From the NCBI RefSeq assembly GCF_026248825.1, contig NZ_CP110973.1:186001-250000 (forward strand): a stretch of 64,000 bases of DNA. Direction: 5' to 3'. The notes beneath the pieces are model-generated. The model was not told the origin of the DNA, did not search any database, and saw only the letters and a list, made by a program, of their open reading frames with translations. A program made the position numbers and the translations under genes. Of this stretch, positions 25,500-33,679 are shown one piece after another; positions within the stretch are counted from its first letter, which is position 1; each line of letters begins with the position of its first letter. The stretch comes from Larkinella insperata. Its GTDB lineage: Bacteria > Bacteroidota > Bacteroidia > Cytophagales > Spirosomataceae.

Positions 25500-25594
25500 T
25501 GCCCAGAATGACTTTTATTTAGAATACAAATCCGAATTCTGGCTGCATCGGGTTGGGCGTTAGTACTTTTCCTACTTCTTTTTTCATTTACAAA

Positions 25595-26950
25595 ATGGTT
25601 GAGTCTTCTACGGGCTCTGCACCGGTTCGGGCGGACGGATCGGCGGGCCAACCCGTTTTGCGAAAAGTAATCACGACGGCCCAATTGTGGTCCATTGCCG
25701 TCGGTATGGTAATTTCGGGCGAATACTTCGGCTGGAATTACGGGTGGGCCGTTGCCGGAACCATTGGTTTTCTGGTGGCCACGCTGCTGGTTACGGTGAT
25801 GTATCTGGCGTTTATTTTTAGTTACACTGAACTCACCACCTCCATCCCTGACGCGGGCGGCCCGTTTACCTACGCCAAGCGGGCTTTCGGCCCGACGGCG
25901 GCTTTCATTGCCGGGTTTGCGACCCTCGTCGACTTCCTGATGGCCCCACCCGCCATTGCGGCCGCGTTGGGGGCCTACGCCAACTTCTTAAATCCAGCGC
26001 TGCCTGTGCTGGGTGTTGCGGTATCGACCTACGTTGTTTTTATCACCATCAACATTCTGGGAATCAAGGAATCCGCGAACTTTTCGATGATCGTTACGGC
26101 GCTGGCGGTGGTGGAACTGGTGGTGTATATGCTGCTGGTGGCCCCCGCTTTTGAAACGAAAAACGTAGTGGCTCACAACGAATCATTTGGCGCGGGTGGG
26201 GTGTTTGCGGCCCTGCCGTTTGCAATCTGGTTTTACCTGGCCATCGAAGGCGTTGCGATGGTGGCCGAAGAAGTAAAAAACCCGAAGAAAACCATCCCCC
26301 GTGGCTACCTGCTCAGCATCGGGACCCTGGTGGTACTGGCTCTAGGCACGATGCTCCTGACCGCCGGAGCCGGTGACTGGCGACTGCTGAGCGAAATTGA
26401 TTACCCCCTGCCCGAAACGCTGGCGATGGTGCTGGGCCGGACCAGCCCGTGGTCGAAAATTTTTGCCAGCCTGGGCCTGTTTGGTCTTATTGCTTCCTTT
26501 CACTGCAACACGATCGGTTACTCCCGCCAGATTTTTGCCCTCGCCCGCAGCGGTTATCTGCCGGGTTTTCTGGCTCAGGTAAACCGTCGCTTCCAAACCC
26601 CACACTGGGCGCTGATTGCAGGCGGCATCGTTGGCTTTCTGGCCCTATTTTCCGGCACCACGGGCGAAATTATCATCCTTTCGGCCCTGGGAGCGGTTAT
26701 CATGTACATCAGCAGCATGGTGAGTCTGTTTCAGCTTCGCAAGAAGGAACCCCTGGTGGAACGCCCCTTCTTGGCTCCGCTCTACCCTTACGTTCCGGCC
26801 ATTGCCCTCATTTTATCCGTGGTTTGCCTGATTGCGATAATTTATTACAATATTGGGCTGAGTTTACTGTTTGCCGCCCTGCTGGCGGTTTCGTTGCTCA
26901 TCTTTCGGGTCATTGGGGTTCGAAGTGCCGATGCTTCGACCATTCGCTAG
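25595..26950 (+). CDS. Ethanolamine-type amino acid/polyamine permease
   Basis: 451 residues from ATG 25595; an in-frame start at 25553 adds 14 unrelated residues. APC superfamily, about 12 helices. VGMVISGEYFGWNYGW, PDAGGPFTYAKRAFGP and FHCNTIGYSRQIFALARSGY are typical of the eat (ethanolamine permease) group. It imports ethanolamine or a related amine. No eutBC lyase genes are present in the window, so the substrate is uncertain. It may be the last gene of the yggS run (95-base gap). Confidence 0.82.
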   Translation: MVESSTGSAPVRADGSAGQPVLRKVITTAQLWSIAVGMVISGEYFGWNYGWAVAGTIGFLVATLLVTVMYLAFIFSYTELTTSIPDAGGPFTYAKRAFGPTAAFIAGFATLVDFLMAPPAIAAALGAYANFLNPALPVLGVAVSTYVVFITINILGIKESANFSMIVTALAVVELVVYMLLVAPAFETKNVVAHNESFGAGGVFAALPFAIWFYLAIEGVAMVAEEVKNPKKTIPRGYLLSIGTLVVLALGTMLLTAGAGDWRLLSEIDYPLPETLAMVLGRTSPWSKIFASLGLFGLIASFHCNTIGYSRQIFALARSGYLPGFLAQVNRRFQTPHWALIAGGIVGFLALFSGTTGEIIILSALGAVIMYISSMVSLFQLRKKEPLVERPFLAPLYPYVPAIALILSVVCLIAIIYYNIGLSLLFAALLAVSLLIFRVIGVRSADASTIR

Positions 26951-27153
26951 CCCGGTCCGTTCGAACCATTCACAAATACCGTTTGTTAAACAATATTATG
27001 CCGGTTAAAGCGGTTTAGTACAAAGTAATTGGCAAACGACGATAGCAAAAGCCCTGATCGCTATATGGTTCAGAATGTACGAAGTAATTGAAATCGTTGA
27101 AGAGATAACAAGCCATTCGGGCGGGTTAGCGAACTGCTTGAAACTGAACGCAT

Positions 27154-28572
27154 ATGAATGAACAACAGCCAGGGAATAGCCAGGATTTTCAGCATGGGTA
27201 TACCAGTGGAATCGAAGGCACCGATCGCCAGAATTATGAAGGCTATCTGTCGAGCCAGGTCAATGATGAATGGATTCGTGAACGCGTCGAACACAAGCGC
27301 GAAGAAATCCGGCTTATTGATAAACAACTAGCCGATACCACCGCCCAGCGCCGTTCGGCTTACGACCGGTTGCAGGATCACATCATGCAGACGACGCTGG
27401 CGGGCAAAAGCGCGGAGCAACTGGAAACGGAAATCAAATCCGTTGAGGATGAACGCGAAAAACTGAAAGAACGTCGGCAAAACACGGCTTCGGAATATTC
27501 GCTGTTTGCCGGTTTGATCTTCGTCGCGGCTGGTATTTCGTTTGTAGCCGGTGATCTGATCATCTCCCACGAAATCGTTGCCTACGCCCTCAATATTCGC
27601 AACAACACCGAAGCCTGGATGTTTGCGGTCGGTCTGGCGATGGTATCCATCCTGCTGAAACCGGCGTACGACCGGCTGGTGGAAGAACCATACCTCTCTA
27701 ACTCATCGCCCGAAGCCACCAAACGCTACGGCTGGTTTAAGATGGGTCTGGCGATCCTGTCCGTCATTACCCTGGTAATTCTGGGTTGGTTTCGGTACGA
27801 CGCTTACCGCACCGACAAGCTAAAAGAAGCGATCAACAAAAGCATCAAAAATATCCAGTTAAACGCGACGCCCCTCGACCCGGCCAATCCGAATCCGGTG
27901 GCCGATCAGAAGGTTTTGCAGCGCATCGAACAACAACTGCAACAGTCCGACGAACTAAATCTGCAACTGGTCAACAGCCCGTGGGCTTTATTGTCGTTTG
28001 TGCTGAGTGGGGTGCTGTTTGCCCTGGCCGGGGCGGTTTGTCTCGGGATTGGTCTGCCGGTTTTGCAGAAGTTCTGGTTCCGCTGGCTCCAGGCCGACCC
28101 GCGGTTGTGGCGCCTGCGACGTCGGCGCAAGAAGCTGGAGAAAAATCATCAGGCAGCCCAGCAGGAAGTGGCTAAACACCTGACGCAGAAAAATATCATG
28201 GAGCACGAGCTGGATGTACTGCCCGCGCTCGACGAATTGCGGCAACGCAAGCAACAACTTACCAACGAGATTGACCAGCTTCTGGAAGATCGTAAGCTGG
28301 CCCGCACCGACAGCCGGATTGCCTCCTACAACGACGGCTACGAAAAAGGGATGGCGGCCCGTCAGGCCATGAGCGAAGAAGAGTACAATCAGTTTCGTAA
28401 CGGTTATTTCTCGGTTTCCAACCTGGCGACCAAAGCCCGCTCTTCCTCCGATCAGGACCGGATGCCGTCCGACAAAGCGTATACCAATCAACGTCCCGTC
28501 AATGGTTTGCGTCCGCACCAGCCCGTCCGCCGACAACGCGCCGACGGCTTTGAGCACGACGACGAATTATAG
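27154..28572 (+). CDS. Large coiled-coil membrane protein, unrecognised
   Basis: 472 residues. N-terminal coiled coil (about 40-112), three or four membrane helices (about 116-136, 153-169, 195-212, 275-300), then a basic stretch RLRRRRKKLEKNHQ and a second coil (about 318-385), ending in a polar tail. Both ends carry a GYxxG segment (HGYTSGIEG near residue 14; DGYEKGMAA near 395), each next to a coil, suggesting a back-to-back arrangement. No domain recognised; no signal peptide. It may be a scaffolding protein of the inner membrane. Monocistronic. Confidence 0.6.
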   Translation: MNEQQPGNSQDFQHGYTSGIEGTDRQNYEGYLSSQVNDEWIRERVEHKREEIRLIDKQLADTTAQRRSAYDRLQDHIMQTTLAGKSAEQLETEIKSVEDEREKLKERRQNTASEYSLFAGLIFVAAGISFVAGDLIISHEIVAYALNIRNNTEAWMFAVGLAMVSILLKPAYDRLVEEPYLSNSSPEATKRYGWFKMGLAILSVITLVILGWFRYDAYRTDKLKEAINKSIKNIQLNATPLDPANPNPVADQKVLQRIEQQLQQSDELNLQLVNSPWALLSFVLSGVLFALAGAVCLGIGLPVLQKFWFRWLQADPRLWRLRRRRKKLEKNHQAAQQEVAKHLTQKNIMEHELDVLPALDELRQRKQQLTNEIDQLLEDRKLARTDSRIASYNDGYEKGMAARQAMSEEEYNQFRNGYFSVSNLATKARSSSDQDRMPSDKAYTNQRPVNGLRPHQPVRRQRADGFEHDDEL

Positions 28573-28590
28573 TACTGGGTGAAAGACGGA

Positions 28591-28660
28591 AAAAGCGAAC
28601 GGGTGATAGCTCCGCCGAAGGGATTGGATCGGCGCAACTATCACCCGTTCGCTTTTCTTT
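28591..28660. terminator. Bidirectional terminator with long stem
   Basis: 19-bp perfect stem (28591-28609 with 28638-28656) with a further inner stem; T-rich on the plus side, between convergent genes. Confidence 0.88.
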
Positions 28661-28666
28661 TTTGCT

Positions 28667-29440
28667 TTATTGAATCGGCGAGTAATCCGTCGGTTTCATG
28701 TATACCGACTCTACTTTAGAGGTCAACGGACCGTTTTTCTCCGAATCAGCTTTGGCTTTCACCCATTTTGGATCAGCACGAAACTCATCGAAATGTTTCT
28801 TTCCTTCGGCTTCACTCGGGTGCGCCAGGATGTAGACCAGCTTTGATTGTCCGGTTTCGTCCGGCTGCGTCGTCAGCCAATACCCGATGTTGGTCATCCC
28901 ATGCTTCTTGAACAGGTCGATCGTGTGGTTTTTGAAACGGGCGATCAGATCGTTCAGTTTGCCGGGAGCCGGAGAGTACGTCCGCAGTTCAAAAACCCGT
29001 CCCGGCTTTTTAGTGGTCTTGATTTTAGGCGAAATTTCTGCTTCCGTCATGAAAATCTGATCGACTTTCGCAACGATTCTGCCATTCGCTTCGGTTTTGG
29101 CGACGACTTCTTTCCATTCGGGATCGCTGCCAAACGCTTTCCAGGACGCATCGCGGGCTTCGCGGCTGGGGTACGAAAGGATGTAAATAATTTTTTCCTG
29201 AGAAGAGTCCGTCGGTAACCAATATCCCACGTTGGTCATACCGTGTTTTTCGAAAATGCGGCAGGTGTACTTCCGAAACCGGTCCACAATGGCTTCGTAA
29301 TTACCGGGTGTTGGGTAGTAAATTCGCATTTCATAGAAACGGTTTGGCTCAGCGGCTGCTTCCGGCTTGGGGTCTGAATTGGCTACTGCAAAACTTAATG
29401 CGGTTACAATAAGGCTACAGGTTAACAGGAATTTTTTCAT
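28667..29440 (-). CDS. Secreted NIPSNAP family protein (two domains)
   Basis: 257 residues with a signal peptide (LLTCSLIVTALSFAVA). Two tandem NIPSNAP ferredoxin-like repeats are visible: FYEMRIYYPTPGNYEAI (about 37) and VFELRTYSPAPGKLNDLI (about 147), each followed by KHGMTNVGYW / KHGMTNIGYW. Members are small dimeric alpha-beta barrel proteins of uncertain role; exported versions are common in Bacteroidota. Monocistronic, with its own promoter box at 29465. Confidence 0.9.
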   Translation of the reverse strand: MKKFLLTCSLIVTALSFAVANSDPKPEAAAEPNRFYEMRIYYPTPGNYEAIVDRFRKYTCRIFEKHGMTNVGYWLPTDSSQEKIIYILSYPSREARDASWKAFGSDPEWKEVVAKTEANGRIVAKVDQIFMTEAEISPKIKTTKKPGRVFELRTYSPAPGKLNDLIARFKNHTIDLFKKHGMTNIGYWLTTQPDETGQSKLVYILAHPSEAEGKKHFDEFRADPKWVKAKADSEKNGPLTSKVESVYMKPTDYSPIQ

Positions 29441-29464
29441 GGTAAACGTTTATGGGATAAGGTG

Positions 29465-29472
29465 CAAAAATA
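29465..29472 (-). promoter_or_regulatory. -7 promoter element of the NIPSNAP gene
   Basis: TATTTTTG on the minus strand, 25 bases ahead of the start codon. Confidence 0.5.
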
Positions 29473-29542
29473 GAGACATAACTGACATCTTGAGACGATT
29501 TGCCATAATTTCGACAACCGGGCTTTTTTCAGATAAAACCAT

Positions 29543-29550
29543 ATATTTAC
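29543..29550 (+). promoter_or_regulatory. Near-consensus -7 element of the alpha-E gene
   Basis: TATATTTA differs from TAnnTTTG at the last base; 31 bases ahead of the start codon. Confidence 0.35.
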
Positions 29551-29580
29551 AGGATTATAATCCATATATAATTTCGATTT

Positions 29581-30543
29581 ATGTTAAGCCGTGTTGCAGA
29601 TTCTATTTATTGGATGAACCGCTATATCGAACGGGCTGATAATTATTCCCGTTTCATGAGTGTCAATTTTAATCTGGCTCTGGATTTGCCACCCAACGTA
29701 GATGAGCAATGGGAACCGCTGCTAATTGCTACGGCTGATAACTACCTGTTTTACAACTACTACCAGGAACCCACCCGCGAAAACGTTATTGATTTCATGA
29801 CGTTTGACAAACGGAATCCGAATTCGATTGTCAGTTGCCTCAACAACGCCCGCGAGAACGCCCGCACGATTCGGGAGAGTATTTCGAAAGAAATGTGGGA
29901 GCACATCAACGAGCTGTACCTGCGCGTACGGGATACAACCACCAAAGGCCAATCGAATCTCAACCGGTTGCAGGATTTTTTAATTAATGTCAAAAACGGG
30001 TGCCAGCAGTTTTACGGCGTTATTGACTGCACCGTTACCCGGAACGAAGCCTGGCATTTCGGGCGGGTGGGTCGTTTTCTGGAACGCGCCGACAAAACAT
30101 CCCGCTTCCTGGACGTCAAGTATTTTACGCTCCTGCCCGATCTGGATTCGGTGGGTTCAACGCTCGATCTGATGATTTGGACGGCCGTGCTGAAATCCGT
30201 CAGCGCCTACAACATGTACCGGCAACAATACCGAATGATTAGCTCCTCAACGATCGTTGAGTTTTTGATTCTTGATAAACTCTTTCCGCGGTCCGTCGCG
30301 CACTGCATCCGGCAGGCTGAGCTGTCGTTGTACGAGATTTCGGGCAACATCATTACCAACGGCTACAAAAACGAAGCGGAGAAAGTCCTGAGCAAACTGC
30401 GGTCGGAAATTGAATTCACGGAAACCTCGGAGCTTTTCAAAACCGGTTTGCACCAGTACCTTGACCGGTTTCAGCTCCGGACGAACGAAGCCGCGAAGGC
30501 CGTTTACGATGTTTATTTCAGCCTGAAACCGGTGGAGGCTTAA
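29581..30543 (+). CDS. Alpha-E domain-containing protein
   Basis: 320 residues, one all-helical alpha-E (DUF403) domain: MLSRVADSIYWMNRYIERAD start, WHFGRVGRFLERADKTSRFLD in the middle. Family members normally sit beside a circularly permuted ATP-grasp protein and a transglutaminase-like protease in a proposed peptide-modification system. Neither partner is within the window, so this copy stands alone. Cytosolic. Confidence 0.9.
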   Translation: MLSRVADSIYWMNRYIERADNYSRFMSVNFNLALDLPPNVDEQWEPLLIATADNYLFYNYYQEPTRENVIDFMTFDKRNPNSIVSCLNNARENARTIRESISKEMWEHINELYLRVRDTTTKGQSNLNRLQDFLINVKNGCQQFYGVIDCTVTRNEAWHFGRVGRFLERADKTSRFLDVKYFTLLPDLDSVGSTLDLMIWTAVLKSVSAYNMYRQQYRMISSSTIVEFLILDKLFPRSVAHCIRQAELSLYEISGNIITNGYKNEAEKVLSKLRSEIEFTETSELFKTGLHQYLDRFQLRTNEAAKAVYDVYFSLKPVEA

Positions 30544-30565
30544 CGGGAGAATGAAGGGATACTAC

Positions 30566-30613
30566 GGGTTGGAGATCCGGATCGATACCGTCGGCTCCCC
30601 AACCCATCTTTTA
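30566..30613. terminator. Terminator between convergent genes
   Basis: 7-bp stem gggttgg / ccaaccc (30566-30572 with 30599-30605) and a T-rich tail on the plus side; overlaps the 3' end of the 30611 gene. Confidence 0.55.
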
Positions 30614-31378
30614 TTTGAAGAAGGGAAATGTTAACGCCACGTATGTCATCGACGCCCGGTTGCGGAAACGCCGATTTTTGTCTTCAAGATTCACGTTACT
30701 AGCCCGCATTTCAGTAGTAATCCACTGGTAACCAGCTTTTATACCCACCCGTCGCGTTGCCTGAAGCCGAATATACACCTCGCTCGACAAGGCTCCCAGG
30801 TTGTTATCCCCCAACAAACGGGCATTGACTCTTTGGGGCTGCGCGTATTGCAGGGGAAATTTGGCAAAGCTAACGGTGTCAACTTCGTTGTTGGTGTTGG
30901 TGCGTTGAAAAGTACCCTTGGATGATCGGTAATTTCCTTCCCGGTTTTTGCCAAAGGCCAAGCCCAATAAATCCGTACCGGCTCCGATTTCAACGGGCCC
31001 TAGCTTAATCTGAGCGCGCAACCCAAAATTGACTGAGGTAACGGATACACGGTCAAATTGCATGGTGTCAATGTTGGCCGGCACCAACGAAGCGCCCAAG
31101 GCCTGAAAACCGGTTTTCTCACGCGTCAGTTTGGCGGGAGCCGTTATGTATTCTGCATTGCTGGCGTAAAAAGCGCTGGTTCTGACCGTCCAACCGATTG
31201 AAAAGACCTGATTGGCGTCCAGATTCAGCATTTCGTAATAGGTAATTGACGGAGCCAGATAATTTTTTTTAAAGGCGGCTCCAACATCGAGGCCACTGCT
31301 GAGACGACTGGAAGTAGGAGATTGTGAGAAGGCGGCAGCAGAGATCAGGGCAAATAGCAGTGTTACTGTTTTTCTCAT
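30611..31378 (-). CDS. Predicted outer-membrane or periplasmic protein
   Basis: 255 residues with a signal peptide (TVTLLFALISAAAFS). The mature protein alternates polar and hydrophobic residues, with YVALTFPFFK at the end, as in small outer-membrane beta barrels. No known domain. It has its own -7 box at 31401 and is monocistronic. Confidence 0.65.
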   Translation of the reverse strand: MRKTVTLLFALISAAAFSQSPTSSRLSSGLDVGAAFKKNYLAPSITYYEMLNLDANQVFSIGWTVRTSAFYASNAEYITAPAKLTREKTGFQALGASLVPANIDTMQFDRVSVTSVNFGLRAQIKLGPVEIGAGTDLLGLAFGKNREGNYRSSKGTFQRTNTNNEVDTVSFAKFPLQYAQPQRVNARLLGDNNLGALSSEVYIRLQATRRVGIKAGYQWITTEMRASNVNLEDKNRRFRNRASMTYVALTFPFFK

Positions 31379-31400
31379 GGGGTGAATTAACTTTGTAATG

Positions 31401-31408
31401 CAAAGTTA
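31401..31408 (-). promoter_or_regulatory. -7 promoter element of the 30611 gene
   Basis: TAACTTTG on the minus strand, 23 bases ahead of the start codon. Confidence 0.5.
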
Positions 31409-31445
31409 ATCGGATAATTGAAACAACGCGTATTTTGTTTTGAAG

Positions 31446-31497
31446 AGGCCCTTCGGTTGCAACAGACGATTTCACGCCATCAGCAACCGAAGGGCCT
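31446..31497 (-). terminator. Long inverted repeat after glgB
   Basis: 15-bp perfect stem (31446-31460 with 31483-31497) just past the glgB stop. The following T run is weak (CTCTTCAAAA), so it may act as a 3' stabiliser or a modest terminator. Confidence 0.55.
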
Positions 31498-31509
31498 AAG
31501 TCTGCCAAT

Positions 31510-33504
31510 TTAAGCAGTCTGGTATTTCAGGACCACCGCTCCCAGGGGCGGAATTGACACTTGTATAGAATTCTCCCGACCATGCCAGCTTTCCGGCTGC
31601 GAATTCAGCGGCTCTGGATTCAGCAGACCGCTGCCGAAGAAGGCTTTATCATCGCTGTTGAACACCTCCACCCAGGTTCCTTCAAGCGGCACGCCAACCC
31701 GGTAGTCTGTACGGGGCGTGGGCGTCATATTTAGAACAATGACCACCTGCTCTTTCGTCCGGGTACCCTTGCGGGCGTAGACGATGATGCTGTTTTCGCG
31801 GTCCATAGTGTCAATCCAATCAAAGCCTTCCTGCGCAAAGTTCAGCTCGTAAAGCGCCGGTTCGTTGCGGTAGAGTTTGTTCAGGGCTTTCATACATTCC
31901 TGCACGCCCTGGTGAGGAGCGTAGTCGAGCAGGTGCCAGTCCAGGCTGCCTTCAAATTTCCACTCGGACGTTTGCCCAAACTCGCTGCCCATAAACAGCA
32001 GCTTGGTGCCGGGGTGCGTAAACATGTAGGTGTACAAAAGCCGCAGGTTGGCAAACCGCTGCCACTCGTCGCCCGGCATTTTACTCACGAGCGACTTTTT
32101 GCCGTATACTACTTCGTCGTGAGAAAACGGCAGCATGAAGTTTTCGGAAAAGGCATAAACCGTGCTGAAGGTCAGTTCGTCCTGATGCCAACGGCGGTAA
32201 TACGGGTCACGCTGGAAATAGCGCAGCGTGTCGTTCATCCAGCCCATCATCCACTTCATGCCGAAGCCCAGTCCGCCGGTATAGGTCGGGCGCGTCACAC
32301 CCGGGAAGGCCGTGGATTCTTCGGCAATGGTCTGCGCATCCGGGTATTCTTTGTAAACCGCTTCGTTGAGTTCTTTAAACAGCGAAATGGCTTCCAGATT
32401 TTCCCGTCCGCCAAAGACGTTCGGCTCCCACTCGCCGTGGTTCCGCGAATAATCGAGGTACAACATGGACGCAACGGCATCCACCCGTAGACCGTCGGCG
32501 TGAAACCGGTCGAGCCAGAACAGGGCATTGCTGAGCAGAAACGACCGAACCTCGTTGCGCCCGTAGTTGAAAATATAACTCTTCCAGTCCGGGTGGTAAC
32601 CTTTCCGCGGATCGGGGTGTTCATACACGTGCGAACCGTCGAATTCGTAAAGACCGTGCGCATCGTTGGGAAAGTGCGAAGGCACCCAATCCAGAAACAC
32701 GCCAATGTTCTCCTCGTGAAGCCGTTCGATTAATCGCATGAAGTCCTGGGGCGTACCAAAGCGGCTGGTCGGTGCGAAGTAACCCGTAATCTGGTACCCC
32801 CACGACGGATCGTACGGGTGCTCCATGACGGGCATAAACTCGATGTGGGTGAAACCCATTTCTTTGATGTAAGGCACCAGCGCATCCGCAATCTCACCGT
32901 ACGACAACTGCCGCTTCGGCTCCGACGGGTCCCGACGCCACGAGTTCAGGTGCAGCTCGTACACGGACATGGGCTTGTTGAGGGCGTTAAATTTCCCGCG
33001 GTTTCGCATCCAGTAATCATCCTTCCATTCGTACCACGTATCCCAGACCACGGAAGCCGTGTGGGGCGGTGTTTCCCAACGGAGCGCAAACGGATCGCCT
33101 TTTTCAAGTTCCCGACCGCCCTCGTGCGTAATGGCGTATTTGTAGACCTCACCCCGGCCAATGTGCGGAATGAATCCTTCCCAGATTCCGGAGCTATCCC
33201 ATCGGACGCTCAGGGGATGGCTGCCTTTGTTCCAGCCGTTGAAATCCCCGATGACCGACACATACCGGGCGGCTGGTGCCCAGACGGCAAAATACGTACC
33301 GACAATGCCGTTCACCTCCACCACATGCGAGCCCAGCTTTTCGTATAATCGGGTGTGTTTTCCGGCCCGGAAAAGATAGATGTCAAAATCGGTAAGCCGA
33401 CTATATGACTCGTTTTCCGGCGCTGCCGAAGTTGGCGCAGGTACTTGCGTTTCCGGTGTTGCTACCGGAGAAGTGGATTGTGTTTTTGTCGTACGTTTAG
33501 CCAT
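31510..33504 (-). CDS. glgB: 1,4-alpha-glucan branching enzyme
   Basis: 664 residues. A Thr/Pro/Ala-rich tail of about 32 residues precedes the carbohydrate-binding N-domain; the GH13 barrel holds nucleophile D342 (GLRVDAVASMLYLDY), acid E395 (TIAEESTAF) and FSHDEVVYGK. It creates alpha-1,6 branches in glycogen-like glucan. It lies downstream of the maltokinase (175-base gap) and with glgE forms the GlgE route of alpha-glucan synthesis. A near-consensus box (TATATTTC on the minus strand, 33530-33537) lies upstream. Confidence 0.95.
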   Translation of the reverse strand: MAKRTTKTQSTSPVATPETQVPAPTSAAPENESYSRLTDFDIYLFRAGKHTRLYEKLGSHVVEVNGIVGTYFAVWAPAARYVSVIGDFNGWNKGSHPLSVRWDSSGIWEGFIPHIGRGEVYKYAITHEGGRELEKGDPFALRWETPPHTASVVWDTWYEWKDDYWMRNRGKFNALNKPMSVYELHLNSWRRDPSEPKRQLSYGEIADALVPYIKEMGFTHIEFMPVMEHPYDPSWGYQITGYFAPTSRFGTPQDFMRLIERLHEENIGVFLDWVPSHFPNDAHGLYEFDGSHVYEHPDPRKGYHPDWKSYIFNYGRNEVRSFLLSNALFWLDRFHADGLRVDAVASMLYLDYSRNHGEWEPNVFGGRENLEAISLFKELNEAVYKEYPDAQTIAEESTAFPGVTRPTYTGGLGFGMKWMMGWMNDTLRYFQRDPYYRRWHQDELTFSTVYAFSENFMLPFSHDEVVYGKKSLVSKMPGDEWQRFANLRLLYTYMFTHPGTKLLFMGSEFGQTSEWKFEGSLDWHLLDYAPHQGVQECMKALNKLYRNEPALYELNFAQEGFDWIDTMDRENSIIVYARKGTRTKEQVVIVLNMTPTPRTDYRVGVPLEGTWVEVFNSDDKAFFGSGLLNPEPLNSQPESWHGRENSIQVSIPPLGAVVLKYQTA

Positions 33505-33544
33505 AAGTAAGCTATATCAGTTTGCGCGTGAAATATAGGGTTTT

Positions 33545-33578
33545 AACCGGTGGGCAGCGTTGGCCGCCCCAACCGGTT
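33545..33578. repeat. Inverted repeat between maltokinase and glgB
   Basis: aaccggt-gggc ... gccc-c-aaccggtt forms an 11-bp stem with one bulge, upstream of glgB. No T run, so it may be a processing or attenuation hairpin. Confidence 0.45.
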
Positions 33579-33679
33579 AGTCTTCAAAAACGTCCGGGAG
33601 ATCGCTCCGCCAATCCCAAACTCCCCGGAAGTGGCTTACATTCCGGCTCATCTCCTTGGCAAATGCATTTTCCACAAAC

